Assembly: GCF_000497045.1 (NCBI RefSeq)
Contig: NW_015961965.1
Span: 314,779-378,778, forward strand
Direction: 5' to 3'
DNA length: 64,000 bases
Source: Kalmanozyma brasiliensis GHG001
Lineage: Eukaryota > Basidiomycota > Ustilaginomycetes > Ustilaginales
Shown here: positions 38,153 to 48,028 of the stretch, in pieces
Layout of the letters: the number at the start of each line of letters is the position of its first letter
Numbering within the stretch: position 1 is the stretch's first letter
The notes under the pieces: generated by a model
The model's database searches: none
What the model saw: only the letters and a program-made list of their open reading frames with translations
What the model was told of the DNA's origin: nothing
Made by a program: the position numbers and the translations under genes

Positions 38153-39376
38153 ATGGCTACCTCGAGCAGCACCGCGCCCAAACCGGGCAACCCTTTGGTC
38201 TACCTGGACCTGTCGTTCGGCACCTCACCTCCCCCGACCCGCGCTGGCGCCAACCGAATCGTCATCGAGCTTTACGCCCACTTGGTCCCTAAGACAGCCG
38301 AGAACTTCCGCGCTCTCTGCACCAACCCTTCCACCGTCACCACCTCTTCTGGCACACCTCTTTCGTACAAGAACTCGATCTTTCACCGTGTCATCCCCAA
38401 GTTCATGATCCAGGGCGGCGACTTCACTCGCGGTGACGGCACAGGCGGCGAAAGCATCTACGGCGAAAAGTTTGCCGATGAAGATCTGACGGGAAAACAC
38501 GACGCTCCGTTCTTGCTGAGCATGGCCAATGCCGGACCGGGGACGAATGGGAGTCAGTTTTTCATCACGACGGTGCCGACGCCGCATTTGGATGGGAAGC
38601 ATGTGGTGTTTGGACGTGTGTTGCGAGGAAAGGGGGTGGTGAGGAGGGTGGAAGCGGTGGAGACGAGCAGCGATCGGCCTGTGGAAAATGTGAGGATTGT
38701 GGAGTGTGGGCAGCTGGAGGAGGGATCGGAGGAGGTCAAGAATGGCAGCTATGGCATTGAGGCGGATGCCACGGGCGATCAGTACGAGGACTTCCCCGAG
38801 GATCAGGATGACAAGCTCGAAAGCGATGTCAAAGCAACGTTCGACATCGGTTCCGCTCTCAAGAGCATCGCCAACGCGCAATTCTCGAAGGGACAGTTCG
38901 CCACTGCGCTGGAGAAATACCAGAAGGCGCTGCGCTACCTCTCGCTCCACCCCATCCTACCGGAAGACACCCCCTCCGCGCTCGCCTCCGAGTGGAGCAC
39001 GCTCAAGACGAGCATCCAGCTCAACACCGCCCTGTGCGCGCTCAAGACCACACCCGCACAACCAACCGTCTCCATCAAAACCGCCACCGCGGTGATCCAG
39101 CACCTCACCTCGACCAAACCCGAGTCGTGGGAGACCAACGCGGAGAGCGAGGCGGCCGAGACCAAGAAGAAGGCGGACCTGGCCAAAGCGTTCTACCGCC
39201 GAGCACTGGCGTACGTTGCGCAGAAGGACGACGAGCGCGCCGAGGCGGATCTGGGTCGGGCCAAGGAGCTGGCACCCGCGGATGCGGGGATCAGGAACGA
39301 ATTGGCCAATGTGGCGAAGAGGAGGGAGGCGAGGAAGAAGGCGCAGCGGGCGGCGTATAGTAAGATGTTTTCCTAG
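38153..39376 (+). CDS. CPR6: Cyclophilin-40-type peptidyl-prolyl isomerase (Hsp90 co-chaperone)
   Basis: 407 residues from the ATG in context AAGATGGC. The cyclophilin domain (about 14-190) has the catalytic/drug-binding blocks [20 protein letters not shown] and [20 protein letters not shown], and the [12 protein letters not shown] end. Three TPR repeats follow (about 225-395), which would bind the MEEVD tail of Hsp90. The frame ends with the family's characteristic [12 protein letters not shown] tail. The order and length match CYP40 / yeast Cpr6-Cpr7. It acts in cytosolic Hsp90 client maturation. The gene converges on RQC1, with only 33 bp between stop codons. Confidence 0.93.
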   Translation: MATSSSTAPKPGNPLVYLDLSFGTSPPPTRAGANRIVIELYAHLVPKTAENFRALCTNPSTVTTSSGTPLSYKNSIFHRVIPKFMIQGGDFTRGDGTGGESIYGEKFADEDLTGKHDAPFLLSMANAGPGTNGSQFFITTVPTPHLDGKHVVFGRVLRGKGVVRRVEAVETSSDRPVENVRIVECGQLEEGSEEVKNGSYGIEADATGDQYEDFPEDQDDKLESDVKATFDIGSALKSIANAQFSKGQFATALEKYQKALRYLSLHPILPEDTPSALASEWSTLKTSIQLNTALCALKTTPAQPTVSIKTATAVIQHLTSTKPESWETNAESEAAETKKKADLAKAFYRRALAYVAQKDDERAEADLGRAKELAPADAGIRNELANVAKRREARKKAQRAAYSKMFS

Positions 39377-39409
39377 TCTTCATGGGTAGAATGGCATTGG
39401 ATTCATGCA

Positions 39410-41851
39410 TCATTGGTGTGGATGTTCTTGCTCTTCGTCGTCGTGAGTCTCCTGTGGCTGACCGCGTCCGCCCCAGATAGCGTCCATAGCCGCACGTATG
39501 GCGCCAAACGCCCCTTGTCCAGCCGCCTCCATCTCGCCATCCTCCTGCTCGTCCTCTTCTCCACCAAATCCACCAGGCATCCCACCTCCCCTCTGCGCCT
39601 GCGCCATCCCCATCACCTGTGCCATAACCTCTTCCCTCGTCTCATCGTCCATATTCTCCATGGCGGCATCCCATCCCTGCCCCGCACCTAGCCCTTGCAA
39701 CGCCCTCCGGAAGGCGGCCATCATCCCCTCTCCCCGCCCTCCATCCCGTTGAGCTGGAAGGGACGAAAGCACAGGTGCGAAATACGCATCGTCGTACCGG
39801 GTCACCTCTTCCCCTGTAGGTGGAACCGGGTCGAACGAGTCCATCTGCTCGCTGCTCCCCGTAATGCTTGGGGGCAGGTACGCGATCAGCTGCTGACGAA
39901 CCGTATCGGGGACATCCGAGACAAGCACATGACGGTAGATACCTTGGCGGGTGCGGTGCGATGCGCTGGCGGGTTGCGTTTGGCGATTTTGCTTGGGTCG
40001 ATTGAAATCCTCGATGAGAGCGGGGGAGAGAGCGAGTGTGGTAGATCGTAACCAGTCGCCCAAACCAGGGTCCTTCCAGAGCGACTCGGAACGGAGGACG
40101 TAGATGTGCGTCAGCAAATCGCCCAACGTGTCGGAGGAAGAAGAGAAGCGTGGGGCGAGCTGGAAGAGGGGGTGACCGGCGAGGGTCGAGGGGAGTTCGA
40201 TACCGATCTTGTTGCACAGCAGCGGTACTACGGCTGGGAACCGGGCGATGGCGAGTCGGAGAGCGGCATTGGAGCGAGTATGCGATTTGTCCCCCTCCTC
40301 CTTCTCCACCGCACGCAAGGCGAGGGCGCGCGAATAGGCGAGACCCACACACCAATCCAACGTCCCCGCATACCCGGCACCTTCACCCGCAGCTTCTTTG
40401 TCCCCATCAGTGATCGTCCGCGCGGCGACACTCAGCTCCTCGACGCTATGCACGCCTTTCGACCGCTGCGCATCCAGTTGCGGGAACAATTCCACCAACC
40501 ACCTCCCCTGTTTCGCTTTCACCGCCAAGAAATCGATCCACAGCAACGCCGCATGATGATCCTCCCCATCCTCCCCGCATCCCAACAGCAACTTTGCCCA
40601 CTCCAACGCGGTCCTCCACGTCCCCCTTCGTCCCAAAAACCCAATGTTGCGATGGATCGCCATGTAAAACGCCCGATTCTCCACCTTGGCAAAGCTTACC
40701 ACGGGTGGCCCACTGGTGCTGCTACTCAAACAGCTCGTAAAAAACGGACTCGCACAGCGTTCCATCACAAACAGCGCGCGATCGTTGAAATCCGCCGCCT
40801 GACCCAAATCCCCCTGATGCCGTGAATACTCGGAGAGCTGCAACAGCGTATCCACGTGGTAGGGATACACCCTGAGCAAAGCCATGAGCGAATTGGGATC
40901 GTAGCTCCGAACGGCTTGGAGGAATTGCATCTGGACTTGACGGTAGGCTTTGCTGTGCCTCCACACGCAGGTTCGGCCGGAAGGCGATTCGAGGATGTCC
41001 ATGGACATGCCGGTGAAGGAGCGCGCGATGGGCGGCCAGTGCGGTTGCGGCGTGCACAGGAGGGAGCGGACTTTGAGGTTGGGGTTGGTCGCTTGGGCGC
41101 GAGCGCGAGCGCCGTTGGTCGCACGACCGCCGCCCGCGGAGGAGGCCGCTTCGGATTGATACGCTTTGATGGCCGCGGAACCGAATTGACGCCGGAGCTC
41201 GAGCGAGGGGTCGAGGTTGCGTGGGTCGAGCGCGAGGTGCGTGCGGAAGGCCGAGACGCGGTTGGCGGAGGGAGCGTTTGAGGAGGAACTGGGAGCGGAG
41301 TTGGACGAGTCGGTGTTGAGCGAGGCTTGCGAGGCGAGCAGGGCGTCGAACTCGTCGATCGACATCTCGGACACGTCTTTCAACTTGGCAGCTGGGGTCG
41401 GCGCGGTGGGCTTCTTCTTGGTCGACTTCTTCGCGGCATTGATCGATGGCGTCTGCTGTGCGGTGTCGCCTTCTGCCGAACCAGTATTGTCAGCCGTAGC
41501 AGCAGCAGCAGCTTTCTTTTTCTTCTTCTTGTTCTTCTTCTTGTTCGACTTTGCCGCTTGCTGCGTGGAGATATCTTGATCTGGCTCCGAGTCGTCCTGT
41601 TCCTCCTCCTCTTCAGCACCATCACCTAGTGCAGCGAAGAGTGAAGTGGTTGTTGGCTTCTTCGTGGCGGTCGAGACAGGAGCTGCTTCCTCTTCCTCCT
41701 CGTCATCATCCTGATCGTCATCATCCGATTCGGCTAGTTGTTGAAATGCGGACTTCTTCGCTGCCTCGTTGGTCGGCAGCGGTGCTTCGGCCAGCTCGTC
41801 GAGCTCCTGTTGTTCACGCAGCTGCCGCTTGTTGAGCCTCTTGCTGCTCAT
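39410..41851 (-). CDS. RQC1: TCF25/RQC1 family, ribosome quality control complex subunit 1
   Basis: 813 residues; the chosen ATG (MSSKRLNKRQLREQQELDEL) matches the family N-terminus, and 20 upstream in-frame residues are dispensable. The N-terminal 160 residues are acidic with a poly-Lys block (nuclear/nucleolar or ribosome-contacting in the family). The TCF25 domain (about 240-700) is helical, TPR-like, and includes VYPYHVDTLLQLSEYSRHQGD and AFYMAIHRNIGFLGRRGTWRTALEWAKLLLG. In yeast Rqc1 works with Ltn1, Rqc2 and Cdc48 on stalled 60S subunits and shapes Lys48 ubiquitin chains on nascent peptides. The C-terminus is Gln/Glu/Met-rich and probably disordered. Divergent from SCO1 through a 254-bp shared upstream region. 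Confidence 0.9.
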   Translation of the reverse strand: MSSKRLNKRQLREQQELDELAEAPLPTNEAAKKSAFQQLAESDDDDQDDDEEEEEAAPVSTATKKPTTTSLFAALGDGAEEEEEQDDSEPDQDISTQQAAKSNKKKNKKKKKKAAAAATADNTGSAEGDTAQQTPSINAAKKSTKKKPTAPTPAAKLKDVSEMSIDEFDALLASQASLNTDSSNSAPSSSSNAPSANRVSAFRTHLALDPRNLDPSLELRRQFGSAAIKAYQSEAASSAGGGRATNGARARAQATNPNLKVRSLLCTPQPHWPPIARSFTGMSMDILESPSGRTCVWRHSKAYRQVQMQFLQAVRSYDPNSLMALLRVYPYHVDTLLQLSEYSRHQGDLGQAADFNDRALFVMERCASPFFTSCLSSSTSGPPVVSFAKVENRAFYMAIHRNIGFLGRRGTWRTALEWAKLLLGCGEDGEDHHAALLWIDFLAVKAKQGRWLVELFPQLDAQRSKGVHSVEELSVAARTITDGDKEAAGEGAGYAGTLDWCVGLAYSRALALRAVEKEEGDKSHTRSNAALRLAIARFPAVVPLLCNKIGIELPSTLAGHPLFQLAPRFSSSSDTLGDLLTHIYVLRSESLWKDPGLGDWLRSTTLALSPALIEDFNRPKQNRQTQPASASHRTRQGIYRHVLVSDVPDTVRQQLIAYLPPSITGSSEQMDSFDPVPPTGEEVTRYDDAYFAPVLSSLPAQRDGGRGEGMMAAFRRALQGLGAGQGWDAAMENMDDETREEVMAQVMGMAQAQRGGGMPGGFGGEEDEQEDGEMEAAGQGAFGAIRAAMDAIWGGRGQPQETHDDEEQEHPHQ

Positions 41852-42105
41852 TCTTGCTAGCTTGACTGTGACGAGTCTGTGACAGGTTGAAGGAAGGAAG
41901 AAGGGATCCATGTGGAGCAGAATCAGAAAAGTGGAGCGGGCGGAGCACAGTCCGAATTCCGAGATTCAACGCTTAGCTCAGGCGAGAGAGCTCTAAAAAA
42001 AGGGAAGCAGCGCTCTTCCTTCGCTCTTGCTTCAACCTTCTCAACGATCTATACCAACACAACCAGCAACGGACTATCGCGGTCACCGCAGGGAACAACA
42101 TCACA
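41852..42105. promoter_or_regulatory. Divergent promoter region RQC1 / SCO1
   Basis: 254 bp between the two start codons, so both promoters must lie here or overlap. The sequence contains an A-rich patch near 41995-42005 and no recognisable TATA box. Confidence 0.5.
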
Positions 42106-43005
42106 ATGAACGCGCTCTCGGCCACAGTGCGCGCCGCAGCGATAGCTCGCTCCCAACGGCCCCTCACCCTCCGAAGCATCTCCACCCTCCCACGCAGCAT
42201 CACCCTTCGACCCACGGCACGAGTCGCCCCGGTCCCCAACACCGCCCGCTACTACTCCTCACAACGCGAAGAGTCAGCCAAAGACAAACTCGCCGTGGGT
42301 CCCTTCAACCTCCGTGCCGGCCTCCTATTTCTCGTCACCGGTGCGGGATTACTCTACTACTTCCGCACAGAAAAAGCCAAAGTGGCCGAACGACGCAAGG
42401 CCGAGACCGCCTCTGCCAAGGTGGGACGTCCACGCATCGGCGGCCCCTTCGAACTGGTGACCTCCACCTCCCACCCTTTCACACACGACGATCTGCTGGG
42501 CAGCTTCTCATTGGTCTACTTCGGTTTCACCAACTGCCCCGATATCTGCCCCGAGGAGCTGGATAAGATGGGTGAAGTGGTCGATCGCATCGACGCCAAG
42601 TACGGAAAGACGGTGATCAACCCGGTGTTCATCTCGTGCGATCCAGCGAGAGATACCGTTCCACAGCTCGAGAGGTATATTGAGGATTTCCACCCGAGGA
42701 TGGTCGGGTTGACAGGGACGTTTGAGGCGGTCAAACAGGCGTGCAAGGCCTACCGAGTCTACTTTAGCACCCCACCAGGAGCCGATCCAATGGGAGATTA
42801 TTTGGTGGATCACAGCATCTTTTTCTACCTCATGGATCCCGAGGGCAAATTCGTCGATGCGTTCGGAAGGAGCGTCGATGCCACAGAGACGGGAGACAAG
42901 GTGGATGCGTATGTCAAGCAGTGGATCGATGCTGGGTTGGAGATTAAGGAGGCCGATGCCAGGGAGCGGGTGCAGAAGGATGGAAGGCAGAAGGTGGGCC
43001 TTTGA
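42106..43005 (+). CDS. SCO1: SCO1 copper chaperone for cytochrome c oxidase
   Basis: 299 residues. An N-terminal mitochondrial presequence rich in Arg and Ser (1-55) is followed by one transmembrane segment (about 68-86, AGLLFLVTGAGLLYYF). The SCO/thioredoxin-like domain then faces the intermembrane space. The copper ligands are Cys144 and Cys148 in CPDIC and His236 in VDHSIFFYLMDP, all present. SCO1 hands copper to the CuA site of COX2. Length and order match yeast and human SCO proteins. Converges on EAF7, with 217 bp between the stops. Confidence 0.95.
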   Translation: MNALSATVRAAAIARSQRPLTLRSISTLPRSITLRPTARVAPVPNTARYYSSQREESAKDKLAVGPFNLRAGLLFLVTGAGLLYYFRTEKAKVAERRKAETASAKVGRPRIGGPFELVTSTSHPFTHDDLLGSFSLVYFGFTNCPDICPEELDKMGEVVDRIDAKYGKTVINPVFISCDPARDTVPQLERYIEDFHPRMVGLTGTFEAVKQACKAYRVYFSTPPGADPMGDYLVDHSIFFYLMDPEGKFVDAFGRSVDATETGDKVDAYVKQWIDAGLEIKEADARERVQKDGRQKVGL

Positions 43006-43222
43006 ACAGTCACTTGTACTTGAGCAGGATTGAATTCTCACCACTTCCTCCAGTCGACGCTGTGAGCCTAGACTCAGACCTGAACCGGCGCAGAGCAGTG
43101 ACGGGCTTTTGAGAATGGCCCTGGTTTGCTCATCACATTCTTGCTCCCGCTCACAGCTCTCACACGACCCGGCACGACCCGGTTCCGACCTCTTTCAATG
43201 TCCGTGCATTCCTCAGCATCGT

Positions 43223-45406
43223 CTATCGTCTGGGCGTGCGCCTCGTGCTCCTCTGATCGGCGCTAGCGGAGCTCCTGGTGCTGGCCCTTTGAGCGGGTGT
43301 TCTCGGCGTCGGCGTTGAAGCTGCTGGCTGCTGTTTGTCGCTGCTTCCTCTCCTGGACGACCCGACCGGGGTAGCGGAGGTGCGGCTGGATCGGGTCTGT
43401 TTGACGGGTGTAGCTGCGGGTGGGCTCTTCGCGGCGCTCGAGCGCGAGACGACGGAGGCGCGAGTGGAGCGGTTGGCGGTACTTGTGCGAGAGTTGCGCG
43501 AAGGAGTGCCTTTTTTGCCGCGACGCGAGATGTCGTGGTCGCTACCGTCGTCGCTGGCGTCCTCTTCGGCTTCCTCTTCTGAGCCGTCCTGCTCCTCGTC
43601 CTGCTCCTCACCATCTTCGTCGGCATCGCCCTGTTCGGAGGCGCTCTCGGCCCCAGCCTGGCTCCCCGCCTCGCTCTGCTCCTCCTTCGCATCGGCCATC
43701 TCCTCATCCTGCTCCACATCGTCCGACTTGGACGCCCGCCGGCTGCTGCGCCGGCGCACCGAGGGTCGCGAATCGACATCCTCCTCGTCGCTCGATGGTG
43801 CGCCACGCTTCTTGGATTTGCGCGCGGATGCCGGCTGCGCTTTGCCCCTTCGGCGTGATGTGCTGTCCGCCTCGCTCTGCGTCGCCTCGTCGTCGTTCTC
43901 GCTCTCGGCCTTGTCCTCGGCGCCAGACTCGTCGGAGGGTTCGTCGCCCGCTCGCCGGTTGCGTCGCGTGGAGCGGGTAGGGGTTACATTGCCGGACGTG
44001 CTCTTGCGGCTGGCGGGTGTGGGGCGGGAGGGCCGCTGGAGGGGCGTAGGTGCTTGACGACTGCCTCGTCGCGTTAGGATGCGAGACTTGGCGTCGTCCT
44101 CCTCAGCGGAGTGATCCTCATCGGTTTCGTCTTTGTCTTTGGCCTCGGGCGCGGTTTCGTCTTCGTCGCTGGCTGCTTCGGATGCGCCGCGCGCCTGGCC
44201 GCGGGTCGACTTCTTCTTGCTGCCGCTGGAGTCTTGGCCCCGACGATTGGAGCGTCGCTTGGGGGTGGAGTCCTTGGAGATGTCAGCGTCCGAATCGGGC
44301 TCTGAGAGATCTTCCTCCTCTTCAGGCTTCGCTTCCTCTTCGCTGTCATCGTGGACCTCCTCCGCGTCCTCCGCGTCTGGCTTGTCGCTGGCGGTTGGAG
44401 AAGGAGAGCGCTTTACCTTCTTGTCCGGTGCTGCGACTTCGTTTGCGAATGAACCACTGCGGCCGGCAGCTGGTCCCTTTTCCTCCTCCGCGTTCTTGGC
44501 CAGACGTCGCTCGGCGATCAGAGGCTCATAGGCCTCCCACGGCCACAGGTAGAAGTCGCGCTTAGCCATCCCATCCCCCGTTCCCTTGATATCATCTCCG
44601 TACACCCAGTTCTGCGAGCCGCCGGAACTCGATTTCCTATTCGCATCCATGTGGAAGTCAGGCGACCCCGGATGTTCAAACACGCATCTCGCCAACACTC
44701 CCGCTGGCAACGTGCGCGTCTTCCCCGCCTCCGCACTCGTTTCCCTCCTATGCCTCCCCTGCCTCGGCGTCGACTCTGAGCCGCTCGAATCACCTCCCTC
44801 CGTGCTCGTCCCTGCTTGGCTGCTGGACGAATCAAAGATCGCACCTTCCTCCATATCATCCAACGCCTCGAGGTCGAACAGATCGTTCAGCTCGTTCCAC
44901 ACCATCTCTGGCTCGATCCTGCGGTCCATGCCGAGCTGTGCGATGGCGAGGCGCGTCTCTTCGGTCTCCTGCTGGCGTTCCCTCTCCTCCTCCTCGTCCG
45001 CATCGTCGTCTGTGCGCTCAGCGTCATCTTCGACGGCACCGGAGCTGGCGACACTCGCTGAGCGGGAACGGGAGCTTTTGCGTGACTGCCCAAGGTTGCC
45101 GGTGACGGAGCGGCGGATGCGTGCGCTGCCTGTGTTGCTGCTACTCGCGGAAGCGGCCGGTTTGGCTTTCTTGTCGGCGATGCTGGGCGGCGCTGCACTG
45201 CTGAGCTTTTCTAGTCGGGCAGAGAGTCGTTGGTATCGGAGATCGAGCGCCTTTTGCGTATCCGAGATGACGGAGAGCATCTGGAAATGCTTGTGCGGGC
45301 CAACTGGGCGATGCAATGCGATGGAACGGAGGAAGGCGATCTGCACATCGTCGTCGAGCGGTAGCGCCGCTCCTGAGGAGGATGATTGCGGTACTTCGAC
45401 TGCCAT
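43223..45406 (-). CDS. EAF7: EAF7/MRGBP-like NuA4 subunit with very long charged tail
   Basis: 727 residues from MAVEVPQSSSSG; an upstream in-frame ATG (45574) would add 56 residues that look like translated leader. The conserved CT20/EAF7 region is in the first 190 residues. It comprises DVQIAFLRSIALHRPVGPHKHFQMLSV, a middle insertion of Ser/Arg repeats, and VWNELNDLFDLEALDDME. EAF7 is a chromatin subunit of the NuA4 histone acetyltransferase (TINTIN module with EAF3 and EAF5). The remaining 530 residues are a low-complexity string of Glu/Asp, Ser and Arg/Lys blocks, much longer than in yeast. The tail may be a disordered nucleosome- or RNA-contacting region. Nuclear. The assignment to EAF7 is good; the role of the tail is unknown. 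Confidence 0.82.
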   Translation of the reverse strand: MAVEVPQSSSSGAALPLDDDVQIAFLRSIALHRPVGPHKHFQMLSVISDTQKALDLRYQRLSARLEKLSSAAPPSIADKKAKPAASASSSNTGSARIRRSVTGNLGQSRKSSRSRSASVASSGAVEDDAERTDDDADEEEERERQQETEETRLAIAQLGMDRRIEPEMVWNELNDLFDLEALDDMEEGAIFDSSSSQAGTSTEGGDSSGSESTPRQGRHRRETSAEAGKTRTLPAGVLARCVFEHPGSPDFHMDANRKSSSGGSQNWVYGDDIKGTGDGMAKRDFYLWPWEAYEPLIAERRLAKNAEEEKGPAAGRSGSFANEVAAPDKKVKRSPSPTASDKPDAEDAEEVHDDSEEEAKPEEEEDLSEPDSDADISKDSTPKRRSNRRGQDSSGSKKKSTRGQARGASEAASDEDETAPEAKDKDETDEDHSAEEDDAKSRILTRRGSRQAPTPLQRPSRPTPASRKSTSGNVTPTRSTRRNRRAGDEPSDESGAEDKAESENDDEATQSEADSTSRRRGKAQPASARKSKKRGAPSSDEEDVDSRPSVRRRSSRRASKSDDVEQDEEMADAKEEQSEAGSQAGAESASEQGDADEDGEEQDEEQDGSEEEAEEDASDDGSDHDISRRGKKGTPSRNSRTSTANRSTRASVVSRSSAAKSPPAATPVKQTRSSRTSATPVGSSRRGSSDKQQPAASTPTPRTPAQRASTRSSASADQRSTRRTPRR

Positions 45407-45883
45407 GCTGTCGACTATGAGTAGGAATGGACGAGAATGCGATTCGGTGCTGCTGACAAGAACAGGTTGAGGCGCGATTTGTCGAGCGTGTATGCAGCGG
45501 GCCAGGGTATCTTCGTGAATGTGAATGCGCGCGAGAAGCTGAGACGGGCAATGAGCGAGATACAGTGACGACAACGGTGTCTGAGATGATGGTCACTGCA
45601 TAGGTACGTGCAAGATATGCATGGGTGAGGAAGATAGGATGAGCGTTTCAAAGAGGAGTTGGATCGAGCGGCACGTCCAACCACCCATCGCGAAATTAGT
45701 TCTTCTAGCTGGATCGGGCTCAACTCACGCGTTTGCGATCCCGATCTTACTGATTCGCCTCGCCATTGTCGACACCATCACACAGACAACATGGATCACA
45801 GCATCCCATCAACGACACAAACAGTCGAGCCTGAACTTGCTGCAACGAATTGCGACTGGATTTGAACTGAGCGCAAGGACATT
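45407..45883. other. Intergenic region between EAF7 and acyl-CoA oxidase
   Basis: 477 bp of unique sequence. It should hold the EAF7 promoter and the 3' end of the acyl-CoA oxidase transcript. No gene seen; an 88-codon frame on the plus strand has no features. Confidence 0.45.
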
Positions 45884-48028
45884 CTAGAGCTTTGCCTTCT
45901 CGGTAAATGCCACCGCCTCACCCCTGATCAACCTCCCGATCCCTTCCCTATACCCCTTGACCACGCCGTTCTCATCCCTTGCTCCCCTCTCTCCCGTATG
46001 GTTGAGCGGCTCCAACTTCATCCACTCAATCATCCTCTCGTATGCCCTACCGTCGCTGCTGCCCAGGGGACTACAAAGATACCAGTCGTCCATGTCGAAG
46101 CTCTCCACCAGACGCAGGGCGTCTCTGCGGATGGGGCCGGAGAGCAGCCCTGCTGCGGTCCTTCGCAGCGCATCCAACTGAGCACCAGTGAGCAGCTGGA
46201 GCTCGAGGTAGTCACCAAGCGTCTCTTGGGACAGGATGCAATTCTGGATGAGGTAGAAGCGAAGCAAGCTATCCAGCGCGGTAACATGGGAGTCTTGGAT
46301 GGTCACGCCGAAGCGCGATGTGCCAGCGGAGGTCTGAAGTGATTTGACCACGTCGTGGAATGCATAGCCCAGAAGGAAGGCGCCGTGCGCGTTGGATGCG
46401 CGCACAGCGAGATTCGTATCGATGTGCTTGTAGACGCCGTCGGTGCTTTGAGCGTTGGAGCGGTGCTGAGCGAGCTTGTCGACTAGCAGCGCGGCACGAT
46501 AGCCCAGCAGGTCGAGCAGTGCTGCTGGCTGCCCGATCTGCTCGGCACTGACGGCCTGTGCGCGCTTCGAGATGGCAGCGCTCACTCCAGAGCCCTCAGC
46601 GATGAGCTCGAGGTAGGCCAGCTCAGGTCGCGCCGCCTTGCCCTTCCTCTTCCGTGTCTCGTTGAGCTGCTTGATCAAGAAGTTCGCCGACGGGCCTGCC
46701 AACAGCATCGAGTTCTCGCCCTCGTAGATGAGACCGGCGTTGGGCTGGTTGCGCTCAAAGTCGAAGCCAGAAGCCTGACTGAACCCGTGCCCGCCCATGC
46801 TCCTCCGGCAGCGTTCGATGCCACCCAACGACTCGTTGGTGCAGACCGCCTTGAGGACGCTTGAGTAACCGTGCACGATGGGCAGCAACCCGCTGTTGCC
46901 CGTGCCCTCGATCTCGGAAATCATCTCGTTGTACATGCGCCTGAGGTGCTGGCTGACAAACGTAATGGCGTACGCACTGGCGAGAGCGGCGAGGACGCGA
47001 GTTTGCACCGAGGCGTAGTCGAGGATCTTGGGCTCGAGCTGATCCGGCTTGGTGGCTGACGTGCCTTGGCGACGCACGACGGCATAGCGGATGGCGATGG
47101 TGGCGGCTCGTGCGAGATGGTGCGCTGCAATCTCGCAGAGACCGACACGGACGAGCGTCATGGTGCCGCGCGTCATGACTTGAGCGGCGGCATTGCGCTT
47201 TTCGTACACACCGTCCTTGGAGACCGTCTGAAAACGCTGCAGGAGGTTGTTGCGGGGAATGCGAACAGAGTCGAAGCAGGTATAGCCATTGTCCATCGCG
47301 GGAGCACCGAGCTTGGCGCCCATCTCCATGATGCGTCGGCCAGGAAGGAGGGTGTGATCTTCGAGCGATCGGAGATGGACGAGGAACGGGTGCATGCCGT
47401 ACGACTTGCCTTTGATGATGAGGTTGGCCATCACGACTCCGTACGTGGCAGTGAGACCGCTTCCGCCGATCCACACTTTGCCTGCAGACGGCTCGGGAGT
47501 GTTGATCACCCACTCGTCTTTTTCGAGATCAAGTGTCGCTGTGGTGCGTAGCGCAGAAAGGTTGGAACCGTGAGCCAGCTCGGTTTGCATGTAGCAGCCT
47601 AGCCATCGTCCCGATCGCACCATAGGTCCCCACTCTGCCCACTGTTCCTGACTTGCTTGTCGCATGAGTGTTGGCTGCGCCATGCTCTCGGCCACTTGGA
47701 TGGGAAGGTACTCGTCAGTGTACAATCGCATCAGGTCTGCATCCTTCTTCTCAAGACCGTGTCGGTTGCGGATTTCAAAATAGCGCAGTGCTACCTTTTG
47801 GCCTTTGAGGAAGCGCTCGTTTCGAGACTGAAAGACGCGGTCTTCCTTGTCAAAGGTGTGGTCGGCGTCGTTCTTGAGGAGCGATAGCAACCAACGAGCG
47901 TTGTCGCGTTCCGCCTTGGAGCCCGGCAGGATGCACGACATGGCATCGACGTCGAACGAGCATGCTCTGCGTTCATCCTGAATGTCGCGCGGCTGCAGCT
48001 TCTCGGGAGCTGGTCGATTGGATGCCAT
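45884..48028 (-). CDS. Peroxisomal acyl-CoA oxidase
   Basis: 714 residues from MASNRPAPEKLQPRDIQDER, which is the family start; 70 further in-frame residues upstream look non-coding. Acyl-CoA oxidases catalyse the first step of peroxisomal beta-oxidation, giving trans-2-enoyl-CoA and H2O2 with FAD. Visible blocks are CYMQTELAHGSNLSALRTTA (FAD/substrate region), KVWIGGSGLTATYGVVMANL, GRRIMEMGAKLGAPAMDNGY and GIERCRRSMGGHGFSQASGF (catalytic Glu region near the YEGEN motif). The protein ends in A-K-L, a type 1 peroxisomal targeting signal. Length is typical (660-720). Divergent from the next methyltransferase gene. Confidence 0.94.
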   Translation of the reverse strand: MASNRPAPEKLQPRDIQDERRACSFDVDAMSCILPGSKAERDNARWLLSLLKNDADHTFDKEDRVFQSRNERFLKGQKVALRYFEIRNRHGLEKKDADLMRLYTDEYLPIQVAESMAQPTLMRQASQEQWAEWGPMVRSGRWLGCYMQTELAHGSNLSALRTTATLDLEKDEWVINTPEPSAGKVWIGGSGLTATYGVVMANLIIKGKSYGMHPFLVHLRSLEDHTLLPGRRIMEMGAKLGAPAMDNGYTCFDSVRIPRNNLLQRFQTVSKDGVYEKRNAAAQVMTRGTMTLVRVGLCEIAAHHLARAATIAIRYAVVRRQGTSATKPDQLEPKILDYASVQTRVLAALASAYAITFVSQHLRRMYNEMISEIEGTGNSGLLPIVHGYSSVLKAVCTNESLGGIERCRRSMGGHGFSQASGFDFERNQPNAGLIYEGENSMLLAGPSANFLIKQLNETRKRKGKAARPELAYLELIAEGSGVSAAISKRAQAVSAEQIGQPAALLDLLGYRAALLVDKLAQHRSNAQSTDGVYKHIDTNLAVRASNAHGAFLLGYAFHDVVKSLQTSAGTSRFGVTIQDSHVTALDSLLRFYLIQNCILSQETLGDYLELQLLTGAQLDALRRTAAGLLSGPIRRDALRLVESFDMDDWYLCSPLGSSDGRAYERMIEWMKLEPLNHTGERGARDENGVVKGYREGIGRLIRGEAVAFTEKAKL

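Noticed and set aside
45407..45574. 56-residue N-terminal extension of EAF7 from an upstream ATG
   Set aside because: The sequence does not resemble the family; the downstream ATG leads directly into the conserved region.
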